Origin: Hyphomicrobiales bacterium
Lineage (GTDB): Bacteria > Pseudomonadota > Alphaproteobacteria > Rhizobiales > Kaistiaceae
Direction of reading: 5' to 3'
NCBI GenBank assembly: GCA_017305635.1
Contig: JAFKKF010000007.1
Coordinates: 124,001-188,000, forward strand
Length of the DNA stretch: 64,000 nt
Shown in pieces: positions 8,508 through 17,826 of this stretch; the first letter of the stretch is position 1, and every line of letters starts with the position of its first letter. The position numbers and the translations under genes are program-made. The notes under the pieces are model-generated. The model searched no databases. It was not told the DNA's origin and worked only from the letters and a program-made list of their open reading frames with translations.

Positions 8508-10274
8508 ATGAAACGGGAAATGACGGGCGCCCAGATGGTCGTCCAGGCCCTGGCGGACCAGGGCGTGAAGCACGTCTTCGGATATCCCGGCGGCGCCGTG
8601 CTCCCGATCTACGACGAGATCGTCCAGCAGGAGAAGGTCGAGCACATCCTCGTCCGCCACGAGCAGGGCGCCGGCCACGCGGCCGAGGGCTATGCCCGCT
8701 CGACCGGCAAGCCGGGCGTGGCGCTGGTCACCTCCGGCCCGGGCGCGACCAACATGGTGACGCCGCTCACCGACGCGCTGATGGATTCGATCCCGATGGT
8801 CTGCTTCACCGGCCAGGTGCCGACGCACCTCATCGGCAGCGACGCCTTCCAGGAATGCGACACCGTCGGGATCACGCGCCCGGCGACCAAGCACAACTGG
8901 CTGGTCCGCGACGTGAACGACCTTTCGCGCGTCATCCACGAAGCCTTCCACGTGGCGACCTCGGGCCGGCCGGGGCCGGTGCTGGTCGACATCCCGAAGG
9001 ACGTGCAGTTCGCGACCGGCACCTATACGCCGCCGGAGCAGGTCAGCCTGAACACCTACCGGCCGCGCACCAAGGGCGACCCGAAGGCGATCCGCGCCGC
9101 GGTCGATATCATCGCCAAGGCGAAGAAGCCGGTCTTCTATACCGGCGGCGGCGTCATCAATTCCGGCAGCCATGCGGCGGCGCTGCTCCGCGAGTTCACC
9201 AAGCTGACCGGCTTCCCGATCACCTCGACGCTGATGGGCCTCGGCGCCTTCCCGGCCTCGGACCCGCAGTGGCTCGGCATGCTCGGCATGCACGGCACCT
9301 ACGAGGCGAACAACGCGATGCACGATTGCGACGTGATGGTCGCCATCGGCGCGCGCTTCGACGACCGCATCACCGGCCGCATCAACGCCTTCTCGCCGAA
9401 CTCGAAGAAGATCCAGATCGACATCGATCCGTCCTCGATCAACAAGAACGTGCGGGTCGACCTCGGCATCATCGGCGACGTCGCCGAGGTGCTGGAGGAC
9501 CTGCTGATCGTGTGGAAACACGAGAAGCCGAAGATGGACAAGGCAGCGCTGAAGGAATGGTGGGAGCAGATCGACCGCTGGCGCGGCCGCAAGTCTCTCG
9601 CCTACCGCAGGAACGCCGACATCATCATGCCGCAATACGCCATCGAGCGGCTCTATGCGGCGACCCGCAAGCACGACACCTACATCACGACCGAGGTCGG
9701 CCAGCACCAGATGTGGGCGGCGCAGTTCTTCCACTTCGACAAGCCGAACCACTGGATGACCTCAGGCGGCCTCGGCACCATGGGCTACGGCCTGCCGGCG
9801 GCGGTCGGCGTGCAGGTGGCGCATCGCGACGCACTGGTCATCGACATTGCCGGCGACGCCTCCGTGCTGATGACGATGCAGGAAATCTCGACGGCGGTTC
9901 AGCACGACCTGCCGATCAAGATCTTCATCCTCAACAACCAGTACATGGGCATGGTGCGCCAGTGGCAGCAATTGCTCCACGGCAACCGCCTGTCGCACAG
10001 CTACATGGATTCGCTGCCCGATTTCGTGAAGCTGGCGGAAGCCTATGGCGCCGTCGGCCTGAGGGCGGAGAAGCCCGGCGAGCTCGACGACGCCATAGAG
10101 GAGATGATCGCGGTGAAGAAGCCGGTGATCTTCGACTGCCGCGTCGCGGCGCTCGCCAACTGCTTCCCGATGATCCCGTCGGGCAAGGCGCATAACGAAA
10201 TGCTGCTCGGCGACGAGGTCTCGGACGAGACCATCGGCTCGGCGATCGGCGCGGCCGGAAAGGCACTCGTCTGA
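8508..10274 (+). CDS. ilvB: Acetolactate synthase, large (catalytic) subunit
   Basis: 588 residues. A thiamine-diphosphate and FAD enzyme that condenses two pyruvates (or pyruvate and 2-oxobutyrate), the first committed step to valine, leucine and isoleucine. The N-terminal domain shows HVFGYPGGAVLPIYDEI and the catalytic-Glu segment RHEQGAGHAAEGYARSTGK; the C-terminal ThDP motif is IDIAGDASVLMTMQEIST...LNNQYMGMVRQWQ. It is preceded by the leader peptide and attenuator and overlaps ilvH by one base (TGATG), so the two subunits are made together. The alternative symbol ilvI is equally usable. Confidence 0.96.
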   Translation: MKREMTGAQMVVQALADQGVKHVFGYPGGAVLPIYDEIVQQEKVEHILVRHEQGAGHAAEGYARSTGKPGVALVTSGPGATNMVTPLTDALMDSIPMVCFTGQVPTHLIGSDAFQECDTVGITRPATKHNWLVRDVNDLSRVIHEAFHVATSGRPGPVLVDIPKDVQFATGTYTPPEQVSLNTYRPRTKGDPKAIRAAVDIIAKAKKPVFYTGGGVINSGSHAAALLREFTKLTGFPITSTLMGLGAFPASDPQWLGMLGMHGTYEANNAMHDCDVMVAIGARFDDRITGRINAFSPNSKKIQIDIDPSSINKNVRVDLGIIGDVAEVLEDLLIVWKHEKPKMDKAALKEWWEQIDRWRGRKSLAYRRNADIIMPQYAIERLYAATRKHDTYITTEVGQHQMWAAQFFHFDKPNHWMTSGGLGTMGYGLPAAVGVQVAHRDALVIDIAGDASVLMTMQEISTAVQHDLPIKIFILNNQYMGMVRQWQQLLHGNRLSHSYMDSLPDFVKLAEAYGAVGLRAEKPGELDDAIEEMIAVKKPVIFDCRVAALANCFPMIPSGKAHNEMLLGDEVSDETIGSAIGAAGKALV

Positions 10275-10900
10275 TGGCGAAGGAAGCAAAGGGCCGGAAG
10301 GCCGCGGTTCCGGTGAAGAGCGGCGCGGCGGCAGCGAAGGCGGAAGGCATGCCCCGCGCGCGCGGGCCGGTATTGCCGCCGGCCTCGGCCTATTTCATCG
10401 AGGAGCGGCACGATCGGGCGGAGCGGCACACGCTCTCCGTCCTGGTCGACAACGAGCCGGGGGTGCTTGCCCGCGTCATCGGCCTGTTCTCCGGCCGGGG
10501 CTACAACATCGATTCGCTTACGGTCTCGGAGACCGAGCATTCGCGCCACCTTTCCAGGATCACCATCGTGACGACCGGCACGCCGGTGGTGATCGAGCAG
10601 ATCAAGGCGCAGTTCACGCGCATGGTGCCGGTTCACGGGATCAGCGACCTCACCGCCGACGGGCCGTCCATCGAGCGCGAGCTGGCCCTGGTGAAGATCG
10701 CCTCGATCGGCGAGAAGCGGGTCGAGGCGCTGCGGCTGGCGGATGCGTTCCATGCCGAGGTGCTTGACGCGACCATCGATCACTTCATCTTCGAGCTCAC
10801 CGGGACGACCGAGAAGATCGAGCAGTTCGTCGCCATCATGACGCCGCTCGGCCTGCAGGAGGTCTGCCGGACCGGGATCGCGGCCCTCAGCCGGAGGTAA
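10274..10900 (+). CDS. ilvH: Acetolactate synthase, small (regulatory) subunit
   Basis: 208 residues. The ACT domain begins near residue 54 with HTLSVLVDNEPGVLARVIGLFSGRGYNIDSL, the valine-binding site of the family; the C-terminal ALS_ss domain follows (ELALVKIAS onwards). About 45 residues rich in Lys, Ala and Pro precede the ACT domain, making the protein longer than the roughly 163-residue E. coli IlvH. Such extensions are usual in alphaproteobacteria. It activates the catalytic subunit and gives feedback inhibition by valine. Coupled to ilvB by one-base overlap. Confidence 0.94.
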   Translation: MAKEAKGRKAAVPVKSGAAAAKAEGMPRARGPVLPPASAYFIEERHDRAERHTLSVLVDNEPGVLARVIGLFSGRGYNIDSLTVSETEHSRHLSRITIVTTGTPVVIEQIKAQFTRMVPVHGISDLTADGPSIERELALVKIASIGEKRVEALRLADAFHAEVLDATIDHFIFELTGTTEKIEQFVAIMTPLGLQEVCRTGIAALSRR

Positions 10901-10904
10901 GCCC

Positions 10905-11648
10905 ATGGCGTGCACGCTTTCCGTCAACGTCAACGCGGTCGCGTTCCTCAGGAACCGGCGGGACCTGCCTTGGCCGAGCGTGGTCGGCATAGCACGCGAG
11001 GCGCTGGATGCCGGAGCGCACGGGATCACCGTGCATCCGCGGCCGGACGAGCGGCACATCCGCCGCGCCGACGTGCCTCGCCTCGCCCATCTCATCGCCG
11101 AGGAGTTCCCGGGCCGCGAGTTCAACATCGAGGGAAATCCGGACGCGCGCTTCGTCGAACTGGTCGAGAGCGTGCGTCCGCAGCAGGTGACGCTGGTGCC
11201 GGACGACATCCGCCAGTCGACCTCCGACCATGGCTGGGAGATCGCCACGCATCGCGGCTTCCTCACCGACATCATCGCCCGGCTGAAGGCGGGTGGGATG
11301 CGCGTCTCGCTCTTCATCAATGCCGATCCGGACCTGCCGGCGCTTGCCGCGGAAGTGGGCGCGGACCGGGTCGAGATCTATACCGGGCCCTATGGCGGCA
11401 GCTTCGACCTCGTCGCGCACGAGGCGGAGTTCCGGCGGGCCGTGGCGACCGGCAAGGCGGCGGAAAAGGCGGGGCTCGGGCTGAATGCCGGGCATGACCT
11501 GACGCGCGAGAACCTGCCGCCGCTGGTCAAGGCGCTGCCGAACCTCGCCGAGGTTTCCATCGGCCACGCCATCATCGCCGATGCGCTGACCTTCGGCATG
11601 GCGCAGACAGTAAGGATGTTCCGTCAGGCGATCGGCGACACGGACTGA
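10905..11648 (+). CDS. pdxJ: Pyridoxine 5'-phosphate synthase
   Basis: 247 residues. It closes the pyridine ring of vitamin B6 from 1-deoxyxylulose 5-phosphate and aminoacetone 3-phosphate. The TIM-barrel shows SVNVNAVAFLRNRR, GAHGITVHPRPDERHI, FNIEGNPD, VTLVPDD, GADRVEIYTGPY, LGLNAGHDL and EVSIGHAIIADAL, all conserved in PdxJ. It begins four bases after ilvH, so readthrough from the ilv operon is likely. The typical acpS neighbour is absent here. Confidence 0.95.
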   Translation: MACTLSVNVNAVAFLRNRRDLPWPSVVGIAREALDAGAHGITVHPRPDERHIRRADVPRLAHLIAEEFPGREFNIEGNPDARFVELVESVRPQQVTLVPDDIRQSTSDHGWEIATHRGFLTDIIARLKAGGMRVSLFINADPDLPALAAEVGADRVEIYTGPYGGSFDLVAHEAEFRRAVATGKAAEKAGLGLNAGHDLTRENLPPLVKALPNLAEVSIGHAIIADALTFGMAQTVRMFRQAIGDTD

Positions 11649-11652
11649 GGCC

Positions 11653-12255
11653 ATGTCGTTCGAGCTGTTCGGAGCGCTGACGGTTTTCGCCCTCGCCACG
11701 CTGTTCACGCCGGGCCCGAACAACGTCATGCTGATGACGTCCGGCGTGAATTTCGGCTTCAGCCGCACCTGGCCGCATACGCTCGGCGTGTCGCTCGGCT
11801 TCGGCTTCATGGTGCTGGTCGTGGGTCTCGGGCTCGGCGCGGTCTTTTCCGCCTATCCGGTGCTCTACACGATCGTCAAATATGCCGGCGCCGCCTATCT
11901 CCTCTACCTCGCCTGGCTGATCGGCCGGTCCCACGAGGTCGACAGCAAGGGCGGGGAGAAGGGCCGTCCGCTCACCTTCCTCGAGGCCTCCGCCTTCCAG
12001 TGGGTCAATCCCAAGGCCTGGGTGATGGCGATCGGCGCGGTCAGCGCCTATGCCGGGATCACCGGCTTCCCGGCGAACATGGTCGCCATCGCGGCGGTGT
12101 TCGGCGTGCTCGGCACGGTATCGGCGATCGTCTGGGTGTTGTTCGGCACGGCGTTGAAGCGCTTCATCACCAATCACCGGGCGGTGCGCATCTTCAACCT
12201 CACCATGGCAGGCCTGCTGGTCCTCTCGCTCGTGCCGGTATTCCTCGAGGGCTAG
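11653..12255 (+). CDS. LysE/RhtB-family exporter
   Basis: 200 residues, almost all hydrophobic, with about six helices. The N-terminal signature LFTPGPNNVMLMTSGVNFGFSRTWPHTLGVSLGF is that of the LysE/RhtB translocator family, which exports amino acids such as lysine, threonine or homoserine. WVNPKAWVMAIGAV in the middle is the second conserved site. It starts four bases after pdxJ. The substrate cannot be read from the sequence; the placement behind ilvBH could mean export of a branched-chain intermediate, but that is inference. Confidence 0.85.
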   Translation: MSFELFGALTVFALATLFTPGPNNVMLMTSGVNFGFSRTWPHTLGVSLGFGFMVLVVGLGLGAVFSAYPVLYTIVKYAGAAYLLYLAWLIGRSHEVDSKGGEKGRPLTFLEASAFQWVNPKAWVMAIGAVSAYAGITGFPANMVAIAAVFGVLGTVSAIVWVLFGTALKRFITNHRAVRIFNLTMAGLLVLSLVPVFLEG

Positions 12256-12428
12256 GGCAACCTGCGGGAGAGCTCGGCCGGTGAGGCGGAAGCGGAGGGT
12301 GCTTCGAATCGCGACTCAGGAGAGTGCGATAGGATACTGATATCGCATCATATTCACCGATTCTTCCATTAAGTTCTGGCATCCCCCCGGCTGGGGCCGG
12401 TATTCTCCGGCTGCAAGGAGAATACCCC

Positions 12429-13094
12429 GTGGCAGTAACGCGTAATCTCGGGCTCGGCGTCCTCGAAACCCGCTGGTTCAACGAGCGGCACCACACCGTT
12501 CGCCCGCTCTTCGAGTTCCTCTCCTACGCGCTGAAGGACCGGCCGGATGCCTTCACCTACGAGCGCTTCGTCGGCGCCTCGTCCTTCCGCGAGGCGGTGC
12601 GGTTCATGACCGGGCAGGAGGACATCGACTATCTCTATGTCGCCGCCCACGGCGATTTCGGGAAGATCGAGGCCTCGGACGGTACCGGCCTGTCGCGGAC
12701 GTTCCTGCGCAACACGATCAACGAGGTGAACCAGCGCCGGCGAAAGCTGAAGGGCGTGCTCTTCGGCTCCTGCAAGTTCGGCGACGCCTATAACCTGATC
12801 GAATTGCTGCGGCCGTCGAAGATCCGCGGCCAGACGGTCGCCAACCGGCTGCTCTGGGTCGGGGGCTACGACCAGGAAATCGAGTATACGCGGAGCTCGC
12901 TCTTCGACATCTACTTCTACGACCTGTTCCTCAGGACCACGGCGCCGACGGAGATGGCGCGGTTGGAGAAGACCGTCGCCGACCTGAAACGGATGCTGCC
13001 GGGCTTTGCCGAGAACCAGTCGCTGTGCATCGTCGCCAGGCACTCGAAGGGCCGCTATCGTGATCTTATCCGGGGAGTCGACATCTCCGACTGA
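12429..13094 (+). CDS. Orphan protein with caspase/CHAT-like His-Cys arrangement
   Basis: 221 residues from a GTG at 12429. I do not recognise a named family. A hydrophobic strand leads into YLYVAAHGDFGKI (His74) and another into KGVLFGSCKFGDAY (Cys115). The order strand-His-Gly, then strand-Ser-Cys about 40 residues later, is the arrangement of clan CD cysteine proteases (caspase, CHAT). No signal peptide, transmembrane helix or partner domain is seen, and neighbours (an exporter upstream, a DUF2461 protein downstream) give no substrate. The 173-bp upstream gap holds an AT-rich stretch with GCGATA/TATCGC inverted arms near 12326-12346. Protease activity is a hypothesis. Confidence 0.55.
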   Translation: MAVTRNLGLGVLETRWFNERHHTVRPLFEFLSYALKDRPDAFTYERFVGASSFREAVRFMTGQEDIDYLYVAAHGDFGKIEASDGTGLSRTFLRNTINEVNQRRRKLKGVLFGSCKFGDAYNLIELLRPSKIRGQTVANRLLWVGGYDQEIEYTRSSLFDIYFYDLFLRTTAPTEMARLEKTVADLKRMLPGFAENQSLCIVARHSKGRYRDLIRGVDISD

Positions 13095-13109
13095 GCAATT
13101 CCAGCCAGA

Positions 13110-13829
13110 ATGTGCAGCGGTCTTGCGTCTGGAAGAACGGAGCGTGCTTTGGGCGCATTTCAGGGCTTCGGCAGGCAGGCGCTTCCCTTCTTCAAGGCGC
13201 TGAAGTTCCACCAGAGCCGAGAATGGTTCGAGGAGAATCGTGCGCTCCACGAGAGCGAGGTGCTCGGGCCGTTCACGGCGCTGATCGACGACCTGACGGC
13301 GGAGTTCCAGAAGCGCAAGGTGCCGCTGAAGGGCGAGGGGAGGAAGTCGATCTTCCGCATCCATCGCGACGTGCGCTTCTCAAAGGACAAGAGCCCGTAC
13401 AAGACCCATGCCGGGGCGGTGATGACGCGCTCGGGCGGGAAGGGCGAGCAGGGGCTCCTCTATCTCCACATCGACCCGGAAGGCTGCTTCGTCGCCGCCG
13501 GCTTCCACATGCTCGAGCCGCCGCAGCTCTCCGCCATGCGCGAGGCGATAAGGCGCAAGCCCGAGCGCTTCGAGAAGATGGAGATGGAGCTCCTGAAAGC
13601 GAAGCTCGCCTTCAGCACTTCCGAGGGCTTCCAGATGAAGCGCCTGCCGCGCGGCTACGAGGCCTTCAAGGATTCGCCGCTCTCGGGGGCCCTGCGGCTC
13701 AAGTCGTTCATCGTGGAGGAGGCGGTGACGGACAAGCTCGTCGCGTCGCCGAAGCTCACCGGCAAAGTGGTCGAGTTCACCGAACGGGCCATGCCGCTCC
13801 TCGAATACGGGTGGGCGGCACTGGGTTAG
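13110..13829 (+). CDS. DUF2461 (TIGR02453) family protein
   Basis: 239 residues from the ATG at 13110, or 226 from a TTG at 13149 that has GGAG seven bases upstream and better matches the start of the conserved domain. Seen are FFKALKFHQSREWFEENR near the start, the conserved FRIHRDVRFSKDKSPYKTHAG segment and a C-terminal helix. This is the DUF2461/TIGR02453 family, cytoplasmic and of unknown biochemical role, widespread in bacteria and fungi. It starts 15 bases after the orphan gene and may share its transcript. Confidence 0.85.
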   Translation: MCSGLASGRTERALGAFQGFGRQALPFFKALKFHQSREWFEENRALHESEVLGPFTALIDDLTAEFQKRKVPLKGEGRKSIFRIHRDVRFSKDKSPYKTHAGAVMTRSGGKGEQGLLYLHIDPEGCFVAAGFHMLEPPQLSAMREAIRRKPERFEKMEMELLKAKLAFSTSEGFQMKRLPRGYEAFKDSPLSGALRLKSFIVEEAVTDKLVASPKLTGKVVEFTERAMPLLEYGWAALG

Positions 13830-13849
13830 GGTTGTCCTCAAGGCCCGAC

Positions 13850-13868
13850 GGATATACATTGTATATCC
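13850..13868. promoter_or_regulatory. Perfect palindrome, probable toxin-antitoxin operator
   Basis: GGATATACA-T-TGTATATCC, nine-base arms around one base, lies directly before an AAGGAG ribosome site (13869-13874) and the antitoxin ATG at 13881. AbrB/MazE antitoxins bind such palindromes to repress their own operon, so this is the likely autoregulatory site overlapping the promoter. Confidence 0.7.
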
Positions 13869-13880
13869 AAGGAGTGAGCT

Positions 13881-14165
13881 ATGACCGCCAGGATCGGAAA
13901 ATGGGGGAACAGTGCGGCCGTCCGCTTGCCGGCTGCAGCTATGGAAACGGCAGGTTTTTCTCCCGACCAGGAGTTGGATATCCTGGCTCGGGAGGGCGTC
14001 GTTGAGCTGCGCAAAATGCGCGGCATTCCCACGATCGAAGAGTTCTTTGCGGAAGCGCGCAAGAAGGGACCTCTGGAGCCTCCCGCGGCGGTTGACTGGG
14101 GGCCTGACAGGGGTGCCGAGATGCTGCCCGATGAGGATTGGAGCGACGTTGCTCCACGCGATTAG
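13881..14165 (+). CDS. AbrB/MazE-type antitoxin
   Basis: 94 residues. The N-terminal half, ARIGKWGNSAAVRLPAAAMETAGFSPDQELDI, is a SpoVT/AbrB swapped-hairpin DNA-binding domain as in MazE. The C-terminal half is acidic (EEFFAEARKK, DWGPDRGAEMLPDEDWSDV), suited to wrap and block a toxin. It has a good AAGGAG ribosome site six bases before the ATG. It precedes a MazF/PemK-like gene by 12 bp. The pair would form a type II toxin-antitoxin module. Confidence 0.88.
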   Translation: MTARIGKWGNSAAVRLPAAAMETAGFSPDQELDILAREGVVELRKMRGIPTIEEFFAEARKKGPLEPPAAVDWGPDRGAEMLPDEDWSDVAPRD

Positions 14166-14177
14166 TCTGGAAGACTG

Positions 14178-14543
14178 ATGGCAATCGCCGACGGGCGCAT
14201 TCCAGAAGCGGGGGATGTGTTCTGGGTGGATTTCGGCAGCCCAGTTGGCCACGAGCAGGCGGGGCGGCGGCCGGCCCTGGTCGTTTCTCCCCGCGCCTAC
14301 AACGAGATTTCCTCCGTCTTCCTGGTGTGCCCGATATCGCGTCGCGAGCGGGCATGGCCGTTTCAGGTTCGTGTTCCGCTGATCGGTCGAATTGAGGGAT
14401 ATGCTCTGGTCGATCAAGTAAAGACCGTGGATCCCTCGGCGCGATACTGTCGCTATGTCGGGCATGCGGACAGTTCCCTGCTGCAAGGCGTGAGGCGTCA
14501 ATTGGCGATCCTTCTCCAGACCGCCCTGCCGATGGGCGAATGA
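14178..14543 (+). CDS. MazF/PemK-type toxin (endoribonuclease)
   Basis: 121 residues. EAGDVFWVDFGSPVGHEQAGRRPALVVSP is the typical MazF start: a beta strand ending in a conserved Asp, then the GHEQ.GRRPA.V loop; later motifs are VFLVCPISRRER and GYALVDQVKTVD. MazF toxins are ribosome-independent mRNA interferases with an SH3-like barrel. The preceding gene is its antitoxin. The length is normal for MazF. Chromosomal location between ilv genes suggests an accessory insertion, but no mobile element flanks it. Confidence 0.9.
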   Translation: MAIADGRIPEAGDVFWVDFGSPVGHEQAGRRPALVVSPRAYNEISSVFLVCPISRRERAWPFQVRVPLIGRIEGYALVDQVKTVDPSARYCRYVGHADSSLLQGVRRQLAILLQTALPMGE

Positions 14544-14588
14544 ACGTCGCAACCCTTGCCCCGGGCGGCTTCGGCGCCTAGAAGCTAG

Positions 14589-15647
<1,059 letters not shown>

Positions 15648-15710
15648 TCCGGGACGGCCCGCGGGCGCTCGCCGAGACGCCCCGGGACGGCCGTGAGACG
15701 GCACTGAAAC

Positions 15711-15753
15711 GACGGCCGGGGCGGGACGATTGTCCCTCTCCGGCCGTCTCTTT
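15711..15753 (+). terminator. Hairpin after ilvC
   Basis: GACGGCCGG (15711-15719) pairs with CCGGCCGTC (15740-15748), with GGGAC/GTCCC inside the loop, followed by CTTTA. A plausible Rho-independent terminator 64 bp beyond the ilvC stop and before the AraC-type gene. Confidence 0.65.
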
Positions 15754-15793
15754 AGGATCGCCCGGTTTCGGTCTCACGAACGGGCCATCGACC

Positions 15794-16660
15794 ATGCTCC
15801 ATCGGGTCGGCAACGCGGCTGCTGCCGCGACCAAGGCGATCCTCCCCAACCTAGCCGGGCGGGCGGCCTTCCACGTCGTCCATGCCGAAGTGGGCGCCGC
15901 GGCGCATCTCTCGGTCAGGCGGAAGCAGGTGCTCCGCCATCCGCGCTTCGACCTCGGCTCGGTGATCCTCGTCCTTGAGGGGCACAAGACCGTCGCCGGC
16001 GAGGGGAGGCCGGTGGAGGCGCAGGTCGGCGAGATCATGATCGTCCCGCCGGGCGGCGAGGCGGAGGTGGTCAATGCGCCGGCACCGGGCGGGCTCTATA
16101 GGGCCGCGATCATCGGCTTCGCGCCGGAACTGGTCTCCGCCTTTGCGAAAGGCCACCGCCATCTCGTCGCCGGCAAGCGCGTCCTCGGCCGCATCACGAC
16201 CATGCCGGACGACGGCGAGCTCGCCGAGGCGATCGGGCGGGCGCTGCGCGGCCTGTCGGGGGAGACGAGCGCCGGTCCGGACCTGCTCCGCCACCGGCTG
16301 ACCGAGATCCTGGTGCAGCTCGCCGAGCGCGGCATCGTCTTCGGCGGCACGCGGCCCGCCTCTCTCGGCGAGCGCGTCGGGGCCCATATCGGGCGCGACA
16401 TCGCGCATCCGTGGACGGTGGGGGAGGTGGCGGAGGCGCTCGCCCTCGGCGAGGCGACGCTGAGGCGCCATCTCGCCGCGGAGGGCACGAGCTTCAGCGA
16501 TATCCTCGCCGGCTTGCGGCTCGGCTACGCGCTCCTCCTTCTCCAGTCGAGCGAGCGGAGCGTGGTGCAGATCGCCCACGATGTCGGCTATCTGTCGCCC
16601 TCGCGCTTCGCGGCACGCTTCCGGGCGCGATACGGCGTGGCGCCCTCGGCGCTGCGCTGA
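15794..16660 (+). CDS. AraC-family transcriptional regulator
   Basis: 288 residues from the ATG at 15794; the open frame reaches back into ilvC but the conserved region begins here. The N-terminal 140 residues form a cupin-like sensing domain (GSVILVLEGHKTV...GEIMIVPPGGEAEVVN). The C-terminal 100 residues hold two helix-turn-helices: WTVGEVAEALALGEATLRRHLAAEG and SVVQIAHDVGYLSPSRFAARFRARYG, the AraC signature. Ligand and target are unknown; the neighbouring PEBP-like gene, 110 bp downstream on the same strand, is a possible target. Confidence 0.88.
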   Translation: MLHRVGNAAAAATKAILPNLAGRAAFHVVHAEVGAAAHLSVRRKQVLRHPRFDLGSVILVLEGHKTVAGEGRPVEAQVGEIMIVPPGGEAEVVNAPAPGGLYRAAIIGFAPELVSAFAKGHRHLVAGKRVLGRITTMPDDGELAEAIGRALRGLSGETSAGPDLLRHRLTEILVQLAERGIVFGGTRPASLGERVGAHIGRDIAHPWTVGEVAEALALGEATLRRHLAAEGTSFSDILAGLRLGYALLLLQSSERSVVQIAHDVGYLSPSRFAARFRARYGVAPSALR

Positions 16661-16769
16661 AGATCGAGCGCCTGGGGCGCGCGGTCGAGCGCATCGGGCG
16701 CGCCTTGCCGGGCAGGCTGGTGTTCGATCTTCCCGGACCCGGGAGCGGGTCCGGATGAGAACAGGACAG

Positions 16770-17336
16770 ATGATGATGCGACATGCAGCCTTTGCCGCCC
16801 TCGCGCTGGCGGCGACCGCCTTCCAGGCATTTCCCGCCCTGGCGGCCGACTTCACCGTGACCGGCCCCGGCCTTGCGGATGGCGCCCCGGTGCCCCAGGC
16901 GATGATCCTTTCCGGCCTCGGCTGCACCGGCGGGAATCTCTCGCCGGAGCTCCACTGGTCGGACGCGCCGGCGGGCACCCGGAGCTTCGCCGTGACCCTC
17001 TACGATCCCGATGCGCCGACCGGCTCGGGCTTCTGGCATTGGGTCGCCTTCGACATCCCGGGCAATGCCGACGGCCTCAAGGAAGGGGCGGGCGATCCGG
17101 AAAGGAAGGCGGCACCGCAGGGCATGCAGATGGGGCAGAACGATTTTGGCGCGAAGGCCTATGGCGGCCCGTGCCCGCCGGCCGGCGGCGGGGTGCACCG
17201 CTACGAGATCGTCGTCCACGCGCTTCGCGTAGCGAAGCTGCCGGAAGGGGCGGGCACGACGGCGGCGCTGACCGGCTTCATGATCAACGGCGCCGAGCTG
17301 GCGCGGGCGAAGGTGACGCTGACGCTCGGGCGATAG
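16770..17336 (+). CDS. Secreted PEBP-like (YbhB/YbcL, Raf kinase inhibitor-like) protein
   Basis: 188 residues from the ATG at 16770; ATGs at 16755, 16773 and 16776 are also possible. A signal peptide ends at about PALAADF. The rest is a phosphatidylethanolamine-binding-protein fold: GGNLSPELHWSDAPAGTRSFAVTLYDPDAP, GFWHWVAFDIPG and GPCPPAGGGVHRYEIVVHAL line the conserved anion-binding pocket. Bacterial members are periplasmic proteins without an assigned reaction. The location beside an AraC regulator may indicate control by it. Confidence 0.87.
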   Translation: MMMRHAAFAALALAATAFQAFPALAADFTVTGPGLADGAPVPQAMILSGLGCTGGNLSPELHWSDAPAGTRSFAVTLYDPDAPTGSGFWHWVAFDIPGNADGLKEGAGDPERKAAPQGMQMGQNDFGAKAYGGPCPPAGGGVHRYEIVVHALRVAKLPEGAGTTAALTGFMINGAELARAKVTLTLGR

Positions 17337-17427
17337 GCGGTCTGCGCAAGCCGACCGTGACGGAAATCGGGCAGGCCGGAACGGCCGGCGGCGTTCCTCA
17401 TTCTCCTCACATGCAAGGAGAACGAGG

Positions 17428-17754
17428 ATGCCCAGGTTCATAACCATCGGATATGGCGACCAGGCCGGATATGACCGCACACCCGAGGCAATCCGGGAAG
17501 CGGCCCACGCGCACGATACCTATCTCCGGGAACGGGGCGTGGTGATAGGCATTGCCGGCATGCCGGTGCAGGTTCGAAACCCGGAGGATACCGGGGTCCG
17601 GGCCGTGGAGGGCCCGTACCTGTCGGCGGACTTGCCCATCGCCGGCTTCTCCATCATGGAGGCGAAGGATCTCGACGAGGCCATTGCGCTGGTCGCCAAG
17701 TCGCCCTGCGCGGTGGCGCACGGGGTCATCGAGATCTGGCCCCTGCAGGAATAG
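17428..17754 (+). CDS. YciI-like (YCII domain) protein
   Basis: 108 residues with an AAGGAG site six bases or so before the ATG. The ferredoxin-like YCII fold is recognised from MPRFITIGYGD, the conserved His in AAHAHDTYLRERG, the EGPYLSADLPIAGFSIMEAKDLDEAIALV stretch and the final strand GVIEIWPLQE. Single-domain YCII proteins are often found beside ECF sigma factors, but none is present here. No reaction can be assigned. Confidence 0.82.
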   Translation: MPRFITIGYGDQAGYDRTPEAIREAAHAHDTYLRERGVVIGIAGMPVQVRNPEDTGVRAVEGPYLSADLPIAGFSIMEAKDLDEAIALVAKSPCAVAHGVIEIWPLQE

Positions 17755-17826
17755 CGGAAGCCGGCGGGCCGCGCACAGCGTGCATGGCCGGCGCGAGCCG
17801 GCCATGGCGACGCCGAGTGAAGAAGC

